Positions 34,839 to 46,840 of a stretch of 64,000 bases of DNA are shown one piece after another; the stretch's first letter is position 1; each line of letters opens with the position of its first letter. This DNA comes from Tetracladium setigerum (Eukaryota > Ascomycota > Leotiomycetes > Helotiales): positions 372,001-436,000 of the forward strand of contig PZJY01000005.1 in assembly GCA_031472005.1 (NCBI GenBank), in the 5' to 3' direction. A program made the position numbers and the translations under genes. The notes under the pieces are model-generated. The model saw nothing but the letters and a program-made list of their open reading frames with translations. It had not been told where the DNA came from and searched no databases.

Positions 34839-37241
34839 TTTTGCGTTTGATATTCTTTCTTTCTGATTTTTGAAATAAACAAAAGGAGGGGTCTTCGATT
34901 TCAGAACAAAGCACAATGTACAGTACAATACAAATCTGCTCAAAGCTGTGAATGACAATGGTACAACCGGGGGGAGAACACCTTCTCTTTATATACACCT
35001 ACCAAATCTGTATAGCCGCATAGCACAATAAGGTAGGTACCATCACGGACCAACCCTCCTCCTTCTAGCAGCATTCCCGACCCCTCCCCTCCTCTCCCCT
35101 CCGTCATCTTCCACAGCACGGAAATACCCCCCTCATCCCCTACAAAACCATCCATACCCTTCACACCAACCTCGGAGATGAGCGAAAAAGCACCCGCTAT
35201 GGTTAGAGCTTCTCAATTGCCAACTTGCCACACTCAGCACACTGCCACTGCCAATACTGCTGCCAATTGCCATCGGGAAAGGCGTCACTCTTCTTTGGCC
35301 TTCCCTGCTAACGTTTCTAGGGTTGCTAAGGGGTCCTGCCTGCTTGTCATTTTCTTAAATTCATCTTAGCTATCAACAAGGAGTCTAGTCTTGGTCTAGT
35401 ATATCAGATTTTCCGGGGAATTTACCGGCCTTGACAGGTGCCCAGGAACCGCCCAGGCGACCCCTCCAGAACCTTGTTTGTTTGATCCCGAGTTGATCCT
35501 ACTGTACTGTGTCTATGTTCCTACCTCCTCCGTACACTATCTTACTCAATCCTACGAGTATTGAGTATATCATCATTATTTTCGTCCACTTACCGGCAGG
35601 TTTGAACCGTGTAAACGATTCTCTGTTCTTCTGTTTTTGGGCAATGCCTGCCTGGGTTGTTAAAGTGCCACACCCATCCACCCCGCAATCTGCAAGGGAA
35701 AGGGACCAGGGGACTCGGGAGTGGAAAGAAAAAACGTTTTTGTAGTTTAAATGAAACGGGGCTTTTAATTGGCTTGAGAATAGGCGGGCGAAATCGGCCA
35801 TTTTTGAAATACCGTCAGCAGCCGGACGATCCGTACCTTTCCTTACCCAAGGCTAGGCAAAGTCGAGGTGAGGTGGTGGTGTTGGGATGAATAATGTGTT
35901 TGGTCTTGGAATATATTTCGTACTTTTCGTACAGGAGATGGGATGATGGCATGATGAAAGTCTTGGAAATTAGATAATAGAAATCTTGGATGGAATCTTA
36001 GGGAAAATAATATTTAGGTAACTCAAGAAAAACTTTAGAATTTCTACAAATTACAAGTAGATGAAAGGAGAAAGAGAGAAGACCGAAATAGTATTATGGT
36101 CTCCCCTCCCCTTTGTGGATAATGAGTTTTTCGTTTGTTTCAAGCGTCTGTTTCATCCTTCACAATATTTTCAAAATTATTTTCGCATGAAGAAATCATT
36201 GAAGGAATTGATTGCTTGATTGCTTGATTCTCGGCTCCCACAAAACAGTCCAAATTAGTCAGTCCCAAAATTGCAGTACGTTTCCTCTCAGGATTCATGA
36301 TTCATGATCCATGGACCGCTACCCCGAACCCATGATACCATCGTCCCGACTCCCATGAGAATGGGTTTCTTCTACAGATCTAGAATTAGATTAGATCATT
36401 AGACAGGTCGACCAGTGGACCAGTGGATCGGTTCATTGCAGGAAGGCCTGGAAGGAGTTACTGCACTGTACATAGGCTCTAGACTCCCGGAGCCGGTAGA
36501 GCGGGTCGGTCGGTCAGGTTTTGAGAATTTTGAGAATGGGTATGGAATGTGAATTGAGTATGAAAATGAGGACATGCTATGTGGACGTTGACGTTATCTT
36601 GAAAAAGAGCCGCGTGCCTGGCTTTATTAATTCTTGGCCCAGTAATGGCTGTACTGTACTGTACATACAGAGCATGTTCGGATGAAATTCTGACTTCGCG
36701 ATTCAACGCTTTGTAAGTCTTTTTGCACTCGTACTACTATTCACCTTTTGAGAGTTGCGAGAGTACTATAATCTAATGCCTTTATTTCCAATGTATCTGT
36801 TATTTGAGGTTGTCGCAAAGGGACCTCTTGCAACAATAGATCCCATCATCTCATGCACAACGATCGGAAATCTAGGTAATAAGTTAGCCGCATTATCATT
36901 GCGGAATCGTCTCATGATCCACATTGTGGTGCTTCGCCTTATCTAATACATCAATGCTCCTCTCTATAAGGGAAGTGGTATTTCTATATCTGCTCTTGGA
37001 CCCTCCTTCAACCTACCCCATCCAGCCCGAAATTACCGTTTCCCAAATCCATTCTTCGGCTCTTCGTTCCCGAAAAGATGTTTATCTTGAAAGGGTTAGT
37101 TTTTGAGTTTCCGGCTACGCCCGTGGTCTGTCGCTCTCATATTCTCAGGAAAGCCACTTCGAATCTCAGAGCATTCATCACTTCTCCTCCTCGTCTCAAT
37201 ACAGTTTCCAATACAAGCAAAAGTCAATCAACTACCACCTT
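34839..37241. other. Gene-free spacer
   Basis: This 2.4 kb runs from the start of the lipocalin-like gene to the 3' end of the mannosidase. No open frame over 110 codons has domain features or supported splicing. It contains direct repeats such as GATTGCTT (near 36215) and TTCATGATTCATGATCCATG (near 36293) and several TACTGTACTGTAC-type runs. Confidence 0.55.
34988..34995 (-). promoter_or_regulatory. TATA-like box of lipocalin-like gene
   Basis: On the minus strand the sequence reads TATATAAA about 150 bp upstream of the ATG at 34838, followed by an A/CA-rich leader. Confidence 0.45.
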
Positions 37242-39271
37242 TCAACTCGGCCTCCTTAAAGGATGCGCCTCCGTATTCAACACAAACTCATCCAGACTCA
37301 CCAGTCCCGGCTCCGCAAAGATCAAGTAAAAATACTTCAACGTCTCGGCCAACCAAAACGATTCCATTCTATCTGACTTTGGCAGGTTCGGTTTGGTGCA
37401 GTCATCTAGGCCCGCGTGTGCAATGTCAGTGATGGTGTTTTTGATGATGGATTCAAACATTTTCCAGGCGCGGTCGAGGAGCTTGCGGTCGCCGGTGATG
37501 CGGTAGAGGATAAATACGGATTCGATTGCTTCGGGTCTTTTTTATAGTATTTGGGTTAGTATGTAGCGTTTTGAGTAGGAAGGGATAGATGGGGATAGAT
37601 GGATGGATGTAGACTAACCGGAGGATGTATCGCGTATCATCGAATTTCGCGATACCAGGTGGGAGGGATTCACTCTCTATCGTTGCTAGAACATCGTCCA
37701 AGCCAGACTGCCGTCTGATGGTAGTATGCCACTTCGACTCATCCCAAGGACATTCATTTTCATTCTCACAAGGCACGGTATGTATGATCTCCGGCATGAC
37801 ACCAAGCGGCGAGACTTCATAAGCCCACACACAACCTTCCATGAGTTTCCTACCAAGCTCTAGATCTTCCGTCTTTTGAAAGATTTTCGAGCCAATTGCA
37901 ACCATACCACCCGCAAAGCATCCAAGATGTTGTGCTTGTGGATCTGTGGCGATATTCGAGGCGGACTCTCTACCGTTTGTTTGGACATTGCCGGCAAATC
38001 TGATATCTTCTCCGGTCTTGGTCATGGCGCGGTAGAAGATGTGTTTTCGCATCGGGATCATGGAATCTAGATATAATTTTTGGTATTGCTTCGAGCTGCC
38101 TCCAAGAAGCATGTGTTGCTACTTCTAATTAGCCACAATCCAATCCACCTGCCTTTTCTGGAGAGGACAACAAACCTTAGGAAGATACTCATACAACGAA
38201 TCAGCCATACCACCAATGGTAAAGCCAGTATGAGATTTGAAATCCAGATTCTTTGCATCAACAACCACCGGCCACATTCCTGGTAATTTCGTCTGGCTCT
38301 GTTGCGTATCAAAAATATCCATGACTCTTTGAATAGCATCGAAGAACTTCGGATCACCAGTCAGCTGGCTCAACCTCGTGAACTCCAAACTAAGCGATCC
38401 AATTTCAGAAACTAGAGTTGCACTGCTGGCTTCTTGACGCTCTCCATCGATAGCTCTTCTGAAATTCCAGCGCATAACGGGCATTCTGTTCGGGGTGTCA
38501 AAGGCTTTGTAGAGCATGTCTCCCATCTCCGTTGCTTTGACTAAGAGCTGAGGGTATTTTCCCTCGCTGATGTCGTAAGCGCCGAGGAAACCACCGAGAT
38601 ATCGAATGGTGGTTTCGAAGACATTGATGTCTTTTAACGCGCAGGTGGTGAAGTTGATTTCCTGCACGGCGTCTATGGCTGTCTCGAAGTCATCTTGGAG
38701 ACCCATGATCCATAATGTATCTAAAGATTAAATCTATTAGCTCAGATCAAAATTTGGAGCCATATCCGAATATAGTGAAAGAGTTTCTTGCCCAAAGAAT
38801 CAACAAGCGTAGCAGCCCACCCCCAAAATGATCATGTGCCTGGCCCGAGATAGGAGCAACTTCATCCCTCAGCCAAGCATGATCTTTATAACCCTTCCAC
38901 GCATGCGTAAAATTGCCCTTCACAAGTCTCAACCTTTCCAGCCTCACAGCCCTCTCCTTATCAGATTCAGGCTTGAATTCATGCTGGATCTTAGGGATGG
39001 AATTCGGTTTGCTGGGCGGTAAAGTTTTCATCGAGCGCGCGGGGTAATCCTGAGGAACATTCGCCCAGTGGAATTTCCCATCGTCAAGGTTTGGCCGGAT
39101 TTTGATGTTGGATGGACTTGTGGTTAGATGCGAAGGTATGTGGAGCGCTTGTTGGTCTGAAGCGTGGCTAATTTTGTTGTAAGAGTAGGTGACGAAGCTG
39201 AAGATTAGGATGAAAACAATCGTTGCTCTCCATTTTGGAGTCAGTTTCCATTTATCAGTTACAGGTGCCAT
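37242..39271 (-). CDS. GH47 class I alpha-1,2-mannosidase, with one frame break and a GC-AG intron
   Basis: Four exons: 39271-38792, 38720-38176, 38118-37619 and 37536-37242; about 606 residues. An N-terminal signal-anchor (ATIVFILIFSFVTYSYN) makes it a type II ER or Golgi membrane protein. Family signatures are in order: HAWLRDEVAPISG, FGGWAATLVDSLDTLWIMGL, FETTIRYLGGFLGAY, the PEAIES block and the terminal LNTEAHPL with the Thr that coordinates calcium. The enzyme trims alpha-1,2-linked mannose from N-glycans. The first intron (38791-38721) begins GC rather than GT; only this boundary restores SLDTLWIMG. Near 38820-38824 a C5 run must gain one base to read FGGWAATL. The introns at 38175-38119 and 37618-37537 are normal. 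The ATG at 39271 was preferred over an in-frame one at 39361 because the anchor follows at normal distance. Confidence 0.9.
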
Positions 39272-39649
39272 AGTATCTTGTCTTTGGGAGATGGTATACT
39301 GTTGTTTTGGAAAGATATTGATGAAGGAGCCAACGTTGGTCTGGGGTGTCAACAATGCCAAGGACTGTTAGTCTAGGCTATTTTGGGAATTCTAACCCCC
39401 CTATTAATCCTCGCTTCGTTATGATCATCTCGTGAAGAATCTTTGAAGACAAACAGCAGTGCGTTTCAGAACTAATAGAATATATATGGTTAGGAAAGTG
39501 ATGCACGGGAAACAATTCTCTGCCACTATTTATTTGGGAGCTCAGTGTAAACTCCATTGCTACTATAGTCCTATCAAAGACATCTGTTTACTTTGACATT
39601 CTATCTATCTTCTCTATGAAAGAGGCAGTTTCTCTACTGTATCGACCAA
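39272..39649. other. Short spacer between mannosidase and SEC18
   Basis: A 378-bp region holding the mannosidase leader and the SEC18 3' end (tandem minus-strand genes). Nothing else was seen. Confidence 0.5.
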
Positions 39650-42250
39650 TCAAACAGCCGCAATCTTCCTCGAAACAATCTCAGCAAACAAGGAAGGCGC
39701 GTTCCTTGGATCCTCCTTCGCACTCGAGATGGCATTCAGCACGGTCTTGACACCAAGCCCAACATTATCCGAGCCAGTAATCGATCTCAGCTCATTCAAA
39801 CTGGCGGTGATATCGCGATCATCCCCGAAAGCATTAGTTTTTTGAAGGAGCGAGGCGAGTTCGTCGTATTTGGAGACATTTGGCACGAGGATCTCGTCGT
39901 TGAAGATCCCATGCATGTCGAGCATTTGAAGAGCGGAGAGTCGCGATGTGGTTGCGAGGATTAGGAGGCGACGACCCTGTATACGGATTAGCTTTTGAGA
40001 TGTTGCATGTATCGAAATGAGAACTTACATGTGGAGGTTTCTTCTTGACTAGAGTCATGATCGCTTGTGCAACGGTGTTGGAAAAGCGAGGTCCCAATGG
40101 AGACCACTCGATCAGACGTTCGATTTCATCTAGAATGACGATATTGAGCGGCGATTTGTAGGCGTCTGTGAATACCTTTTGCAGGTATTGAACTTTGGCC
40201 ATCTCGGTAAATCCAATCATGTTCTCGTTAGATACGAGCTTGATAAAGGGGAAGGCGGAGTTCAGCGCGATCTGCGCGGCGAGAGCAGTCTTTCCAGAGG
40301 CAGTCGGTCCATGAAGTAACACTGAAAATAGTGCGTTACTATTTTTGACTTGTTGCACAACCCGGGCACCGTCGTCGAGGATTTTCTGTATGTATGGACT
40401 GAAGTGAACGATTCCCTCTCGTATAGCCATCTCGAGCTCTTCTTCGGAAACACCGAAAGCAGGCTTGACTTCCTCAAGAGCGTTCATGAAATCAGAACGA
40501 TTGACTTTCATGCTTTCGATATCGTCACTGATACCGGCGACGGTTCCTACTTTGACATGACGATTGAAAGCAAAAGATGATGCCGACTTGACCAGACCAC
40601 CAATCTCTGCGCCAGAGAAATTTCTGGTGAGATGGCCAAGCTCGACAACGTCAACATCATCCTCTAAAACACCGTTCGTAAGGAGCTTTTTGGTGTGAAT
40701 CTTCAAGATCTGCACACGGCCATTCTCATCAGGAAGGGAAATCTCCATGTGAACTTCTAAACGTCCGGGACGAAGAAGGGCGTCATCAATCATGTCCTTA
40801 CGATTGGTCATTCCGATGAGAAGGATGTTGTTAAGCTGCTCAACACCATCAAGCTTGGAGAGCAATTGATTGACGACACTGTCACCAACACCAGTTCCGC
40901 CGCCAGCACCACTTCCTCTTTGCTTGCAAACAGCGTCCAATTCGTCGAAGATGATGATGTGGAGCTCACTCTCATCCCCCTTCTCCTTGTACTCCTTTTC
41001 GGCTTCAGCAAAGAGCTTTCGGATATTTTCTTCAGATTGTCCAACAAACTTATTCAGGACCTCGGGACCGTTAATGATCTTTGGTGGCCGAGAATTCAAC
41101 ATCTGCCCAATTTGACGGGCAATCAATGTCTTTCCGGTACCAGGAGGGCCATAAAGAAGGATACCCTTAACGTGTTGGATACCCATCTTTTCGACGAGTC
41201 CAGGAGGGAAGATACGCGAGGCGAACGCTCGTCTGAAGATGGCTCCAAACTCAGTGTCCAATCCACCAATACCCATATCTTCAAACTTGAAATTTGGTGC
41301 AATGATCGAGTTGGCCGCAGGGCGCTTCGTAGAGCCCTTGAGCTTGATAGGCGAGTCGGCAGACTTGGAAAAATTGATGTTCGTATTGGACAAAAGAATG
41401 CCTCTGCATTCTGGGTGCGTCTCAGTCACACCAGTGCCAGAGTTCTTTTCCATACTCATGTCAGACAACTCAACAGTCCTGACCGTCAACTCCAAGGGGA
41501 TGTTTTTGAGATCCATGAGGATCTTTTGGCCAGGTGCGAGAATCTGATCTGAATATAGCTTTGTGAACGCATCCGCAAGAGCATCTTGATCGTAGGGTTC
41601 ATCAGTTGATTTGTTCTTAGATGCGAATCCGATCTCCAAATCAAGGCTTCCTAAGTAAGCCTTTGCGTTTCGGCCGCCCTCGAAAGGATCATAGATCTCG
41701 GCACTGATGCTGTCCATCATCGTGATACCAGACCACGTCCTCTGCTTGTCGTGAAGACTAATGCAGCCTGGAGGAAAGCCTTGTGTTGGTCTGGCAGAAA
41801 CAACATATCTGCCATTGAGGAGGATATAAAGATCTGTACCATCTCGGCTGGGAGGGAAGTCTTGGGGAGATACGGCAGATCTGAATAGATAGAAGGGTTA
41901 GTCTCAAGTTAGTATTACAAGAGATTGGGAGCTTACACGTTTGCAAAGATCAATCGATTAGCGATGTTCTTGTCCTCAACCTTTGCAACCTGGAGCTGTC
42001 GTTGTCCCATGCCTTGAGAGCGACCGACTGGGGGTCGTTGATTCTGCGATGGAACTGATTGTCGTGGTGGAGGTTGTTGCGAGCCATAGCCGGGAGATTG
42101 CTGGGGAGCACCGTAACCTGGAGATTGTTGAGGAGCACCATAACCTGATCTCTGAGGTTCACGGTAAGCTGGCTGTTGAGGTCTTGCATTTGGATCTTCC
42201 CTCTTTCCTCCTCGCGGACCTGCGCCGAAAAGGTTGTCACGGATATTCAT
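39650..42250 (-). CDS. SEC18: Vesicular-fusion ATPase Sec18/NSF
   Basis: Three exons (42250-41937, 41880-40029, 39976-39650) give 830 residues with no frame break, close to the usual length plus a Gln/Pro-rich N-terminal extension containing three near-identical APQQSPGYG-type units. The N domain follows, then the D1 AAA module with GPPGTGKT, IIFDELDA and SNTGRP-equivalent MTNRKDMIDDALLRPGR. The D2 module has GPTASGKT and IVILDEIERL. This homohexameric ATPase, with Sec17/alpha-SNAP, dismantles SNARE complexes after membrane fusion throughout the secretory and endocytic pathways. The introns at 41936-41881 and 40028-39977 are standard. The divergent neighbour is a Cir_N protein. Confidence 0.97.
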
Positions 42251-43186
42251 TTTGAAGCTGCGGACGGTGCGATATTGTTGGGAAGGAACTGTGTTGATAT
42301 TTCGATTTGGAGGATTCGAGAGTGGCGATAGTTTGATTTTAACTCGATTGGGTGCCTTGTTAAGGTTTTAGGATGTGCCTTTGGGTTTTGATTTACTTGA
42401 GGACGAATATCAGTATACGAAGGAATAGGTAGCCTTGTCCAGAAGGCTAAGATATGACCCCGCTAAACTCTCTGCAATTGCCAGGGACTCTCCAAGTACG
42501 TAGAAAGTTCCCAAGTACGAACAGATATTCCTCTTTCCCCTTTCTCTTCTTCTTCTTCTTCTAGATATGGACGTACTTGTGTTTACTTTGGCGCCTTTGA
42601 ATCCAAGTTGTGGCGTACTCGAGATGACTCCTATCAAAAGAACAGATCTCCTTCTCTCTCCTTCCTTCTAGTTCCCAAACGCAAAGCCAAAGAAGCCTCC
42701 CTCACAGGTGACAATGTAGATCGTTTGCGTATTCGTTTCGCGTCGTGTGTTGTCCTCTCTGAGTCAACTCTCTCCAAAGAACAGATGTCCTCCCTTCGCT
42801 ATTCAATAAAGCTTCCCTAGTCGCCGTGTATTCCGCCCTGTGGCCGCTTCGTATCTGTCCTTCCTCTTTCTTTTCCTCGAAGTTCGTAAAAGCGTATGAG
42901 ATATTAAGGATATGCTCTCACCCGGAATTGCAAGTCGAAGAAGATGAGGTTTCCACGATGGGCTGTTCCAGTTGTGTTGCGCGTGTTGTCTCTGGCAGGT
43001 CTGACCTCAGCAACAGCGTCTGGAGTTGGTGGAGGCGGCGGCGCACAGGCCATCACCATCGGTTTCGCCTTGTCGCCGTCGTTGACCAACCCCACATCTC
43101 TTCAGCCTCCTGCTCACAGCCTCGGCATCGACTTGGATCTTGATTTCTTTCTGCAAGTTGCGGATTTGAATATCAAAGTTCCCATT
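42251..43186. promoter_or_regulatory. Divergent promoter region of SEC18 and Cir_N gene
   Basis: A 936-bp intergenic region between divergent starts. It has short open frames, one with a hydrophobic start at 42944 (MRFPRWAVPVVLRVLSLAG), but these lack a family match and lie in the leader. No specific site is claimed. Confidence 0.4.
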
Positions 43187-44461
43187 ATGCCTCTGTATGT
43201 TATGTTACCTCATCCATCTATCTCATCATTCCCTTCCCTATAAACTTTACATCTACATTTCCTCTCTCTCTTTTTATTCAGCGAACTAACAACTCTTCCT
43301 TAATACCAGCCACCTCCTAGGCAAAAAATCTTGGAACGTCTACAACACCACCAACATAGCCAAAGTGCGCCAGGACGAGGCAGCAGCTAAACTCGCCGAA
43401 GATGCCGAAGACCAACGTCTCGAAGACCTCGAGGCCAAACGTCGCCTCCAGATCTTACGTGGTGAGATTCCGACTCCTCTCGCAATCGAAGACGCTCCTC
43501 CGTCACCAACTGCTCCCCAGCCCCCAAACCAAACGCTCAAGCGCCCTCGAGAACATGAACAGGATGGAGGAAGAGGACGAGAAGCGGGTAGAGACAAAAA
43601 GCGCAGAAAGAAACCCGGAGAAAATGATACGGAATTTGAAATGCGCATCGCGCAATCCAGTCAGATTGAACATAACAACGAGAGACAGCTGGTACTACGC
43701 AAGGAGGATAGCAAGAACGCACCCATCACCGACGCCGCGGGGAATATCTCGCTTTTCCCCATCCCCTCCAAGACAAAGGGGATAGAGAGGAACTCAGAAG
43801 TAGAAGCCGAAAATGCGCGCAAGAAAAAGGAATATGAAGATCAATATACCATGCGTTTTGACAACGCAGCGGGGTTTAAGAAAGCTGTTGGGGAGAAAGG
43901 GTGGTATGCTACGGCTGAATCTTTGGGGAAGACGACGATGGGAGAGGAGGCTGTAGGGAAAGATGTGTGGGGGAATGAAGATCCGAGGAGGAGGGAGAGG
44001 GAGTTGAAGAGGGTGTTGGAGAATGATCCGCTTGCGATGATGAAGAGTGGTGCGAGGAGGGTGAGGGAGGTGGAGAGGGAGAGGAGGGGAAGAGGGAGGA
44101 AAGGGATAGAGAGATTAGGGAGTTGGAGATTGCCGATAGAGAGAGGGAGAGGGAGAGGAGGAGGAGAAAGAGGAGGAGTGATGATAATTATGATGATAGT
44201 GGGGATGAGTTGGAGGGGTTTAGACTTGATGGATTTGGGGAGAGTGATAGGGATAAGAAGGATAGAGGGAGTAGGGATGAAGATAGGGAAAGGAGACACA
44301 GGCATAAACACTCGAGACGGAGTGAGCATGGCGATAGGCATCGCCATAGCCATAGCCACAGGGAACGGGAACGAGAGCGAGGTGATAGGGATAGGGATGG
44401 GGCTAGGGATAGGGATAGGGATAGGGAAAACAGACATAAACATCGCCGGCGAAGCGACTAG
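43187..44461 (+). CDS. Cir_N-domain (LENG1-like) nuclear protein, with one frame break
   Basis: Exon 1 is only 8 nt (ATGCCTCT, 43187-43194), joined across a 115-bp intron to 43310-44461. The mature start MPLHLLGKKSWNVYNTTNIA followed by KVRQDEAAAKLAEDAEDQR is the Cir_N domain shared by LENG1, CIR and Cwc25-type splicing-associated proteins. A Lys/Arg-rich middle has probable nuclear localisation signals (RDKKRRKKPGEND). Near 44086-44089 a GGGG run must gain one G, after which the frame reads REEREREERDREIRELEIADR and ends in an Arg/Asp/His-rich tail (RERERERGDRDRD). Without the extra base the tail becomes Gly/Arg-rich nonsense. About 388 residues when joined. A role in pre-mRNA splicing is likely from the family, not shown directly. 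Confidence 0.8.
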
Positions 44462-44629
44462 GAGTATTATTTAGCGAGTATACCAAATCAACCCTTTCAA
44501 AATAAAAACAAAGCTCCCCAGTCTCAATTTAAAGTCCGGTGTTCGTATCATCTACTCCCAGTGGTCCAATTTACCACTTCTCATCCCCTACACATCTATC
44601 CTAGTCATCCGCAATAACAATTGAACAAC
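44462..44629. other. Short 3'-3' spacer
   Basis: Converging gene ends; nothing else was seen. Confidence 0.5.
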
Positions 44630-45350
44630 TTAAACATCATCAACCACAACCGCCCTCAACTCCCTCCCACACAACTCCCCAACCGCACACCCACCCCCGC
44701 TCAACCCCCCAAGCGCCCTCTCAATCTCCCCAAACAACCCCTTCCCTATCCCCCCTTCCCATCACAATAAACATCCACGCCCTCGGGCGTAAACAGCGTT
44801 TTCCCAAACCACGTAACCACCCACCTCTCGCCCTCCACATCCCCTCCCCATCCCAGAACCTCCCAATAACTACCCCACTCATCTTCAATAACAGGCCTTT
44901 TCCGACCCATTTCCAACCTACGATTTCGCCGCTGCCGTCTTTGGAGAGGACGGCCGTGTCGATTCCTTCGATTCGGGTCATTTGGGGGAGGAGGGTTCTG
45001 GAGGTGGGGGTGTTTTCTACAAGGTCACCGAGGCGAGGGGTTTCATGGGGATTAGGAGTGGTGGTGGTGGTGGTGGTGGTGGTCGAAGGTTCTACTTCTG
45101 GGTTTGGTGGGTTGGAGGTGGTAGAGGTGCTTGTGATGGAAGGTAGTGAAGTGTATGTAATCCGTACATTCTTAGCTGTTCTCCACATGGGGAGGGTGGA
45201 ATGCGTTACGGTCCATGTCCGGGTGAGGAAGGAGAGAGGTGGAGGAGGAACTGTGTTTGTTGTTGTGGTAGAGGGAGTGATGAATTTGGAGGGGAGGCGA
45301 AGGGTGATTTTTGATGGTGTTGTTGCTGATGGAGGTTCTGATGTAGACAT
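44630..45350 (-). CDS. Uncharacterised protein of about 240 residues, two frame breaks
   Basis: No introns. The start MSTSEPPSATTPSKITLRLP (45350) leads to a domain containing WTVTHSTLPMWRTAKNVRI, a Thr/Ser/Pro linker with nine consecutive Thr, and RIEGIDTAVLSKD. At 44906-44908 (CCC on the plus strand) one base must be added to continue WGRKRPVIEDEWGSYWEVL and VTWFGKTLFTPEGVD. At 44750-44755 (C6) one more base leads to GIGKGLFGEIERALGGLS and a stop at 44630. The repaired frame is Trp-rich and has a beta-strand character like a lipocalin or FABP-type barrel, but this is only a resemblance. I do not recognise the family. It converges on the Cir_N gene. Confidence 0.65.
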
Positions 45351-45517
45351 TTTGGTGGAGAAGCCGAGAGACATGCAAAAGTAGGTCAATTATCAGAAGT
45401 ACATAAGACCCAAACCGAGAGACTCGATTGAGTTGGGTGAGACGAGGGCGTTCAGTGATGATTCAAATCGAGGGCTATCGTCGCAATTCCAATCCTTCAC
45501 AAATTAATCAGCCTTTG

Positions 45518-45545
45518 TTCAATGTTCAATGTTCAATGTTCAATG
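45518..45545. repeat. Four TTCAATG units
   Basis: A perfect 7-bp tandem repeat, four copies, upstream of the gene at 44630-45350. Confidence 0.9.
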
Positions 45546-46142
45546 ACAATCTAATCAATCATGCATGTAACATCATCACCTACCTTTGGTAAGAATATCA
45601 AATATCCTTTTCAAAGACAAGACAGATTATTTGACTCAACTTACGATGATTCAGGATGTTGAGATTAAAACTGGAATTGTGTTTGAGATGATGACGATAG
45701 GATGGGAACAGAGAGGTTGTCAGTTCTGATATCGGATGTGAGAAGTGCCGAGCGAACGCCATCAATAAATCGCGAGGGCGGAACGGAACGTGACTAGGCC
45801 TAGCCCCCTGCCTCCTCTCATTCCAAGACTCCATCCAAGTCTTTCTTTTGTCTCAGAATTGGGGCGAGGAGGCGCTTCTTCTAACCCGGGAATGAGATGG
45901 ACAACCCTCGCATGTTGTTTGGATATCAAATCGGAACTAGGCTCGAGTTACATTCGTGTTCATGAGTGTCTTGAAAGGAGCCGAGAGGTTTGATTTTTTT
46001 GTGTAGGCAAGGTAAGGTGGTACGTATCTTAGGTATTGTGAAATTATCTTCACATAGACATGAGCCAAAATGTATGAGTTTGTTAAATGTTTCTTAATTA
46101 TTTCCCGTCTCAGCTTTCTCATCTTGCTATCACTACTACTAC

Positions 46143-46172
46143 CTCCATCCATCTCCATCCATCTCCATCCAT
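46143..46172. repeat. CTCCATCCAT tandem array
   Basis: Three near-perfect 10-bp units in pyrimidine-rich DNA. Confidence 0.85.
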
Positions 46173-46840
46173 CTACTCTCATCTCAACCCAGCTCCATCT
46201 CCATCCACATCTCCTCTCTCCTCTCTCCTCCACAAACACATACACTTGGGGTATACCATGCCGCCATGCCATTCGCAAATGCAATTCGAATCTTTACAAT
46301 TACCAATCCCTGGGAATCCATCATCTTTGCCTGGTCCCACCACCACACCATCAAATCAAAGCACCTCGAAATAGAAAAACACACGCCCCTCCCTCCTCGC
46401 CACAAATACCTAAAAACAAAATGGATAAGAAAAGAAAGCGACGGGCCAGTGATAGCCTCATCGGGTATGGTTCTCCTCCCTCCTTCGCAACCCCCTTCAA
46501 CGTGCAATATAAGCTCTCCCCAGAAGAGGAAAAAGGAAATTCGTTATTCGTAGTCAAAACGGTGAACAACAGCCATCTGAGAGGCCATTATCGAGTGTTC
46601 TGACAAGACACACACAAGAAGAAACCCGAGTTGAAAAAAAGGGTGAAGAACAAACACTCGGATGTTGAATAAATGTTGTAAGAAAAAAGAGGTGTTACAG
46701 TACGTTTGGCTCGGAAGTGTTTTAAAAAAAAGTTGGTATCCTCGGAACTTCGGTTGAGGGTTTCATCTGGATCGCCAAAAATCGGGAAATATACGATATT
46801 TCGATCGCTAATACGATCCATTGTCCCAGATGTTGAGTGA

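Larger units (their letters stand above)
45351..46840. other. Spacer with short tandem repeats
   Basis: No supported gene. It contains four perfect TTCAATG units (45518-45545) and a CTCCATCCAT array (46143-46172). A 60-codon open frame at 46421 with a good start context (MDKKRKRR) is noted but not supported. Confidence 0.55.

Noticed and set aside
42944..43243. Plus-strand frame with a hydrophobic start resembling a signal peptide
   Set aside because: It overlaps the leader and first exon of the Cir_N gene in another frame, and its Gly/Ala-rich sequence has no conserved content.
44100..44461. Arg/Asp/His-rich repeats in the Cir_N tail as a microsatellite artefact
   Set aside because: The frame with mixed RE, RD and RH dipeptides is what splicing-associated tails normally show, and it continues from the conserved part after one base is added, so it is treated as coding.
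46421..46603. 60-codon plus-strand open frame starting MDKKRKRR with a good start context
   Set aside because: No family resemblance, lies antisense in the 3' flank of the LTE1-like gene, and has no supporting splice or downstream signal.
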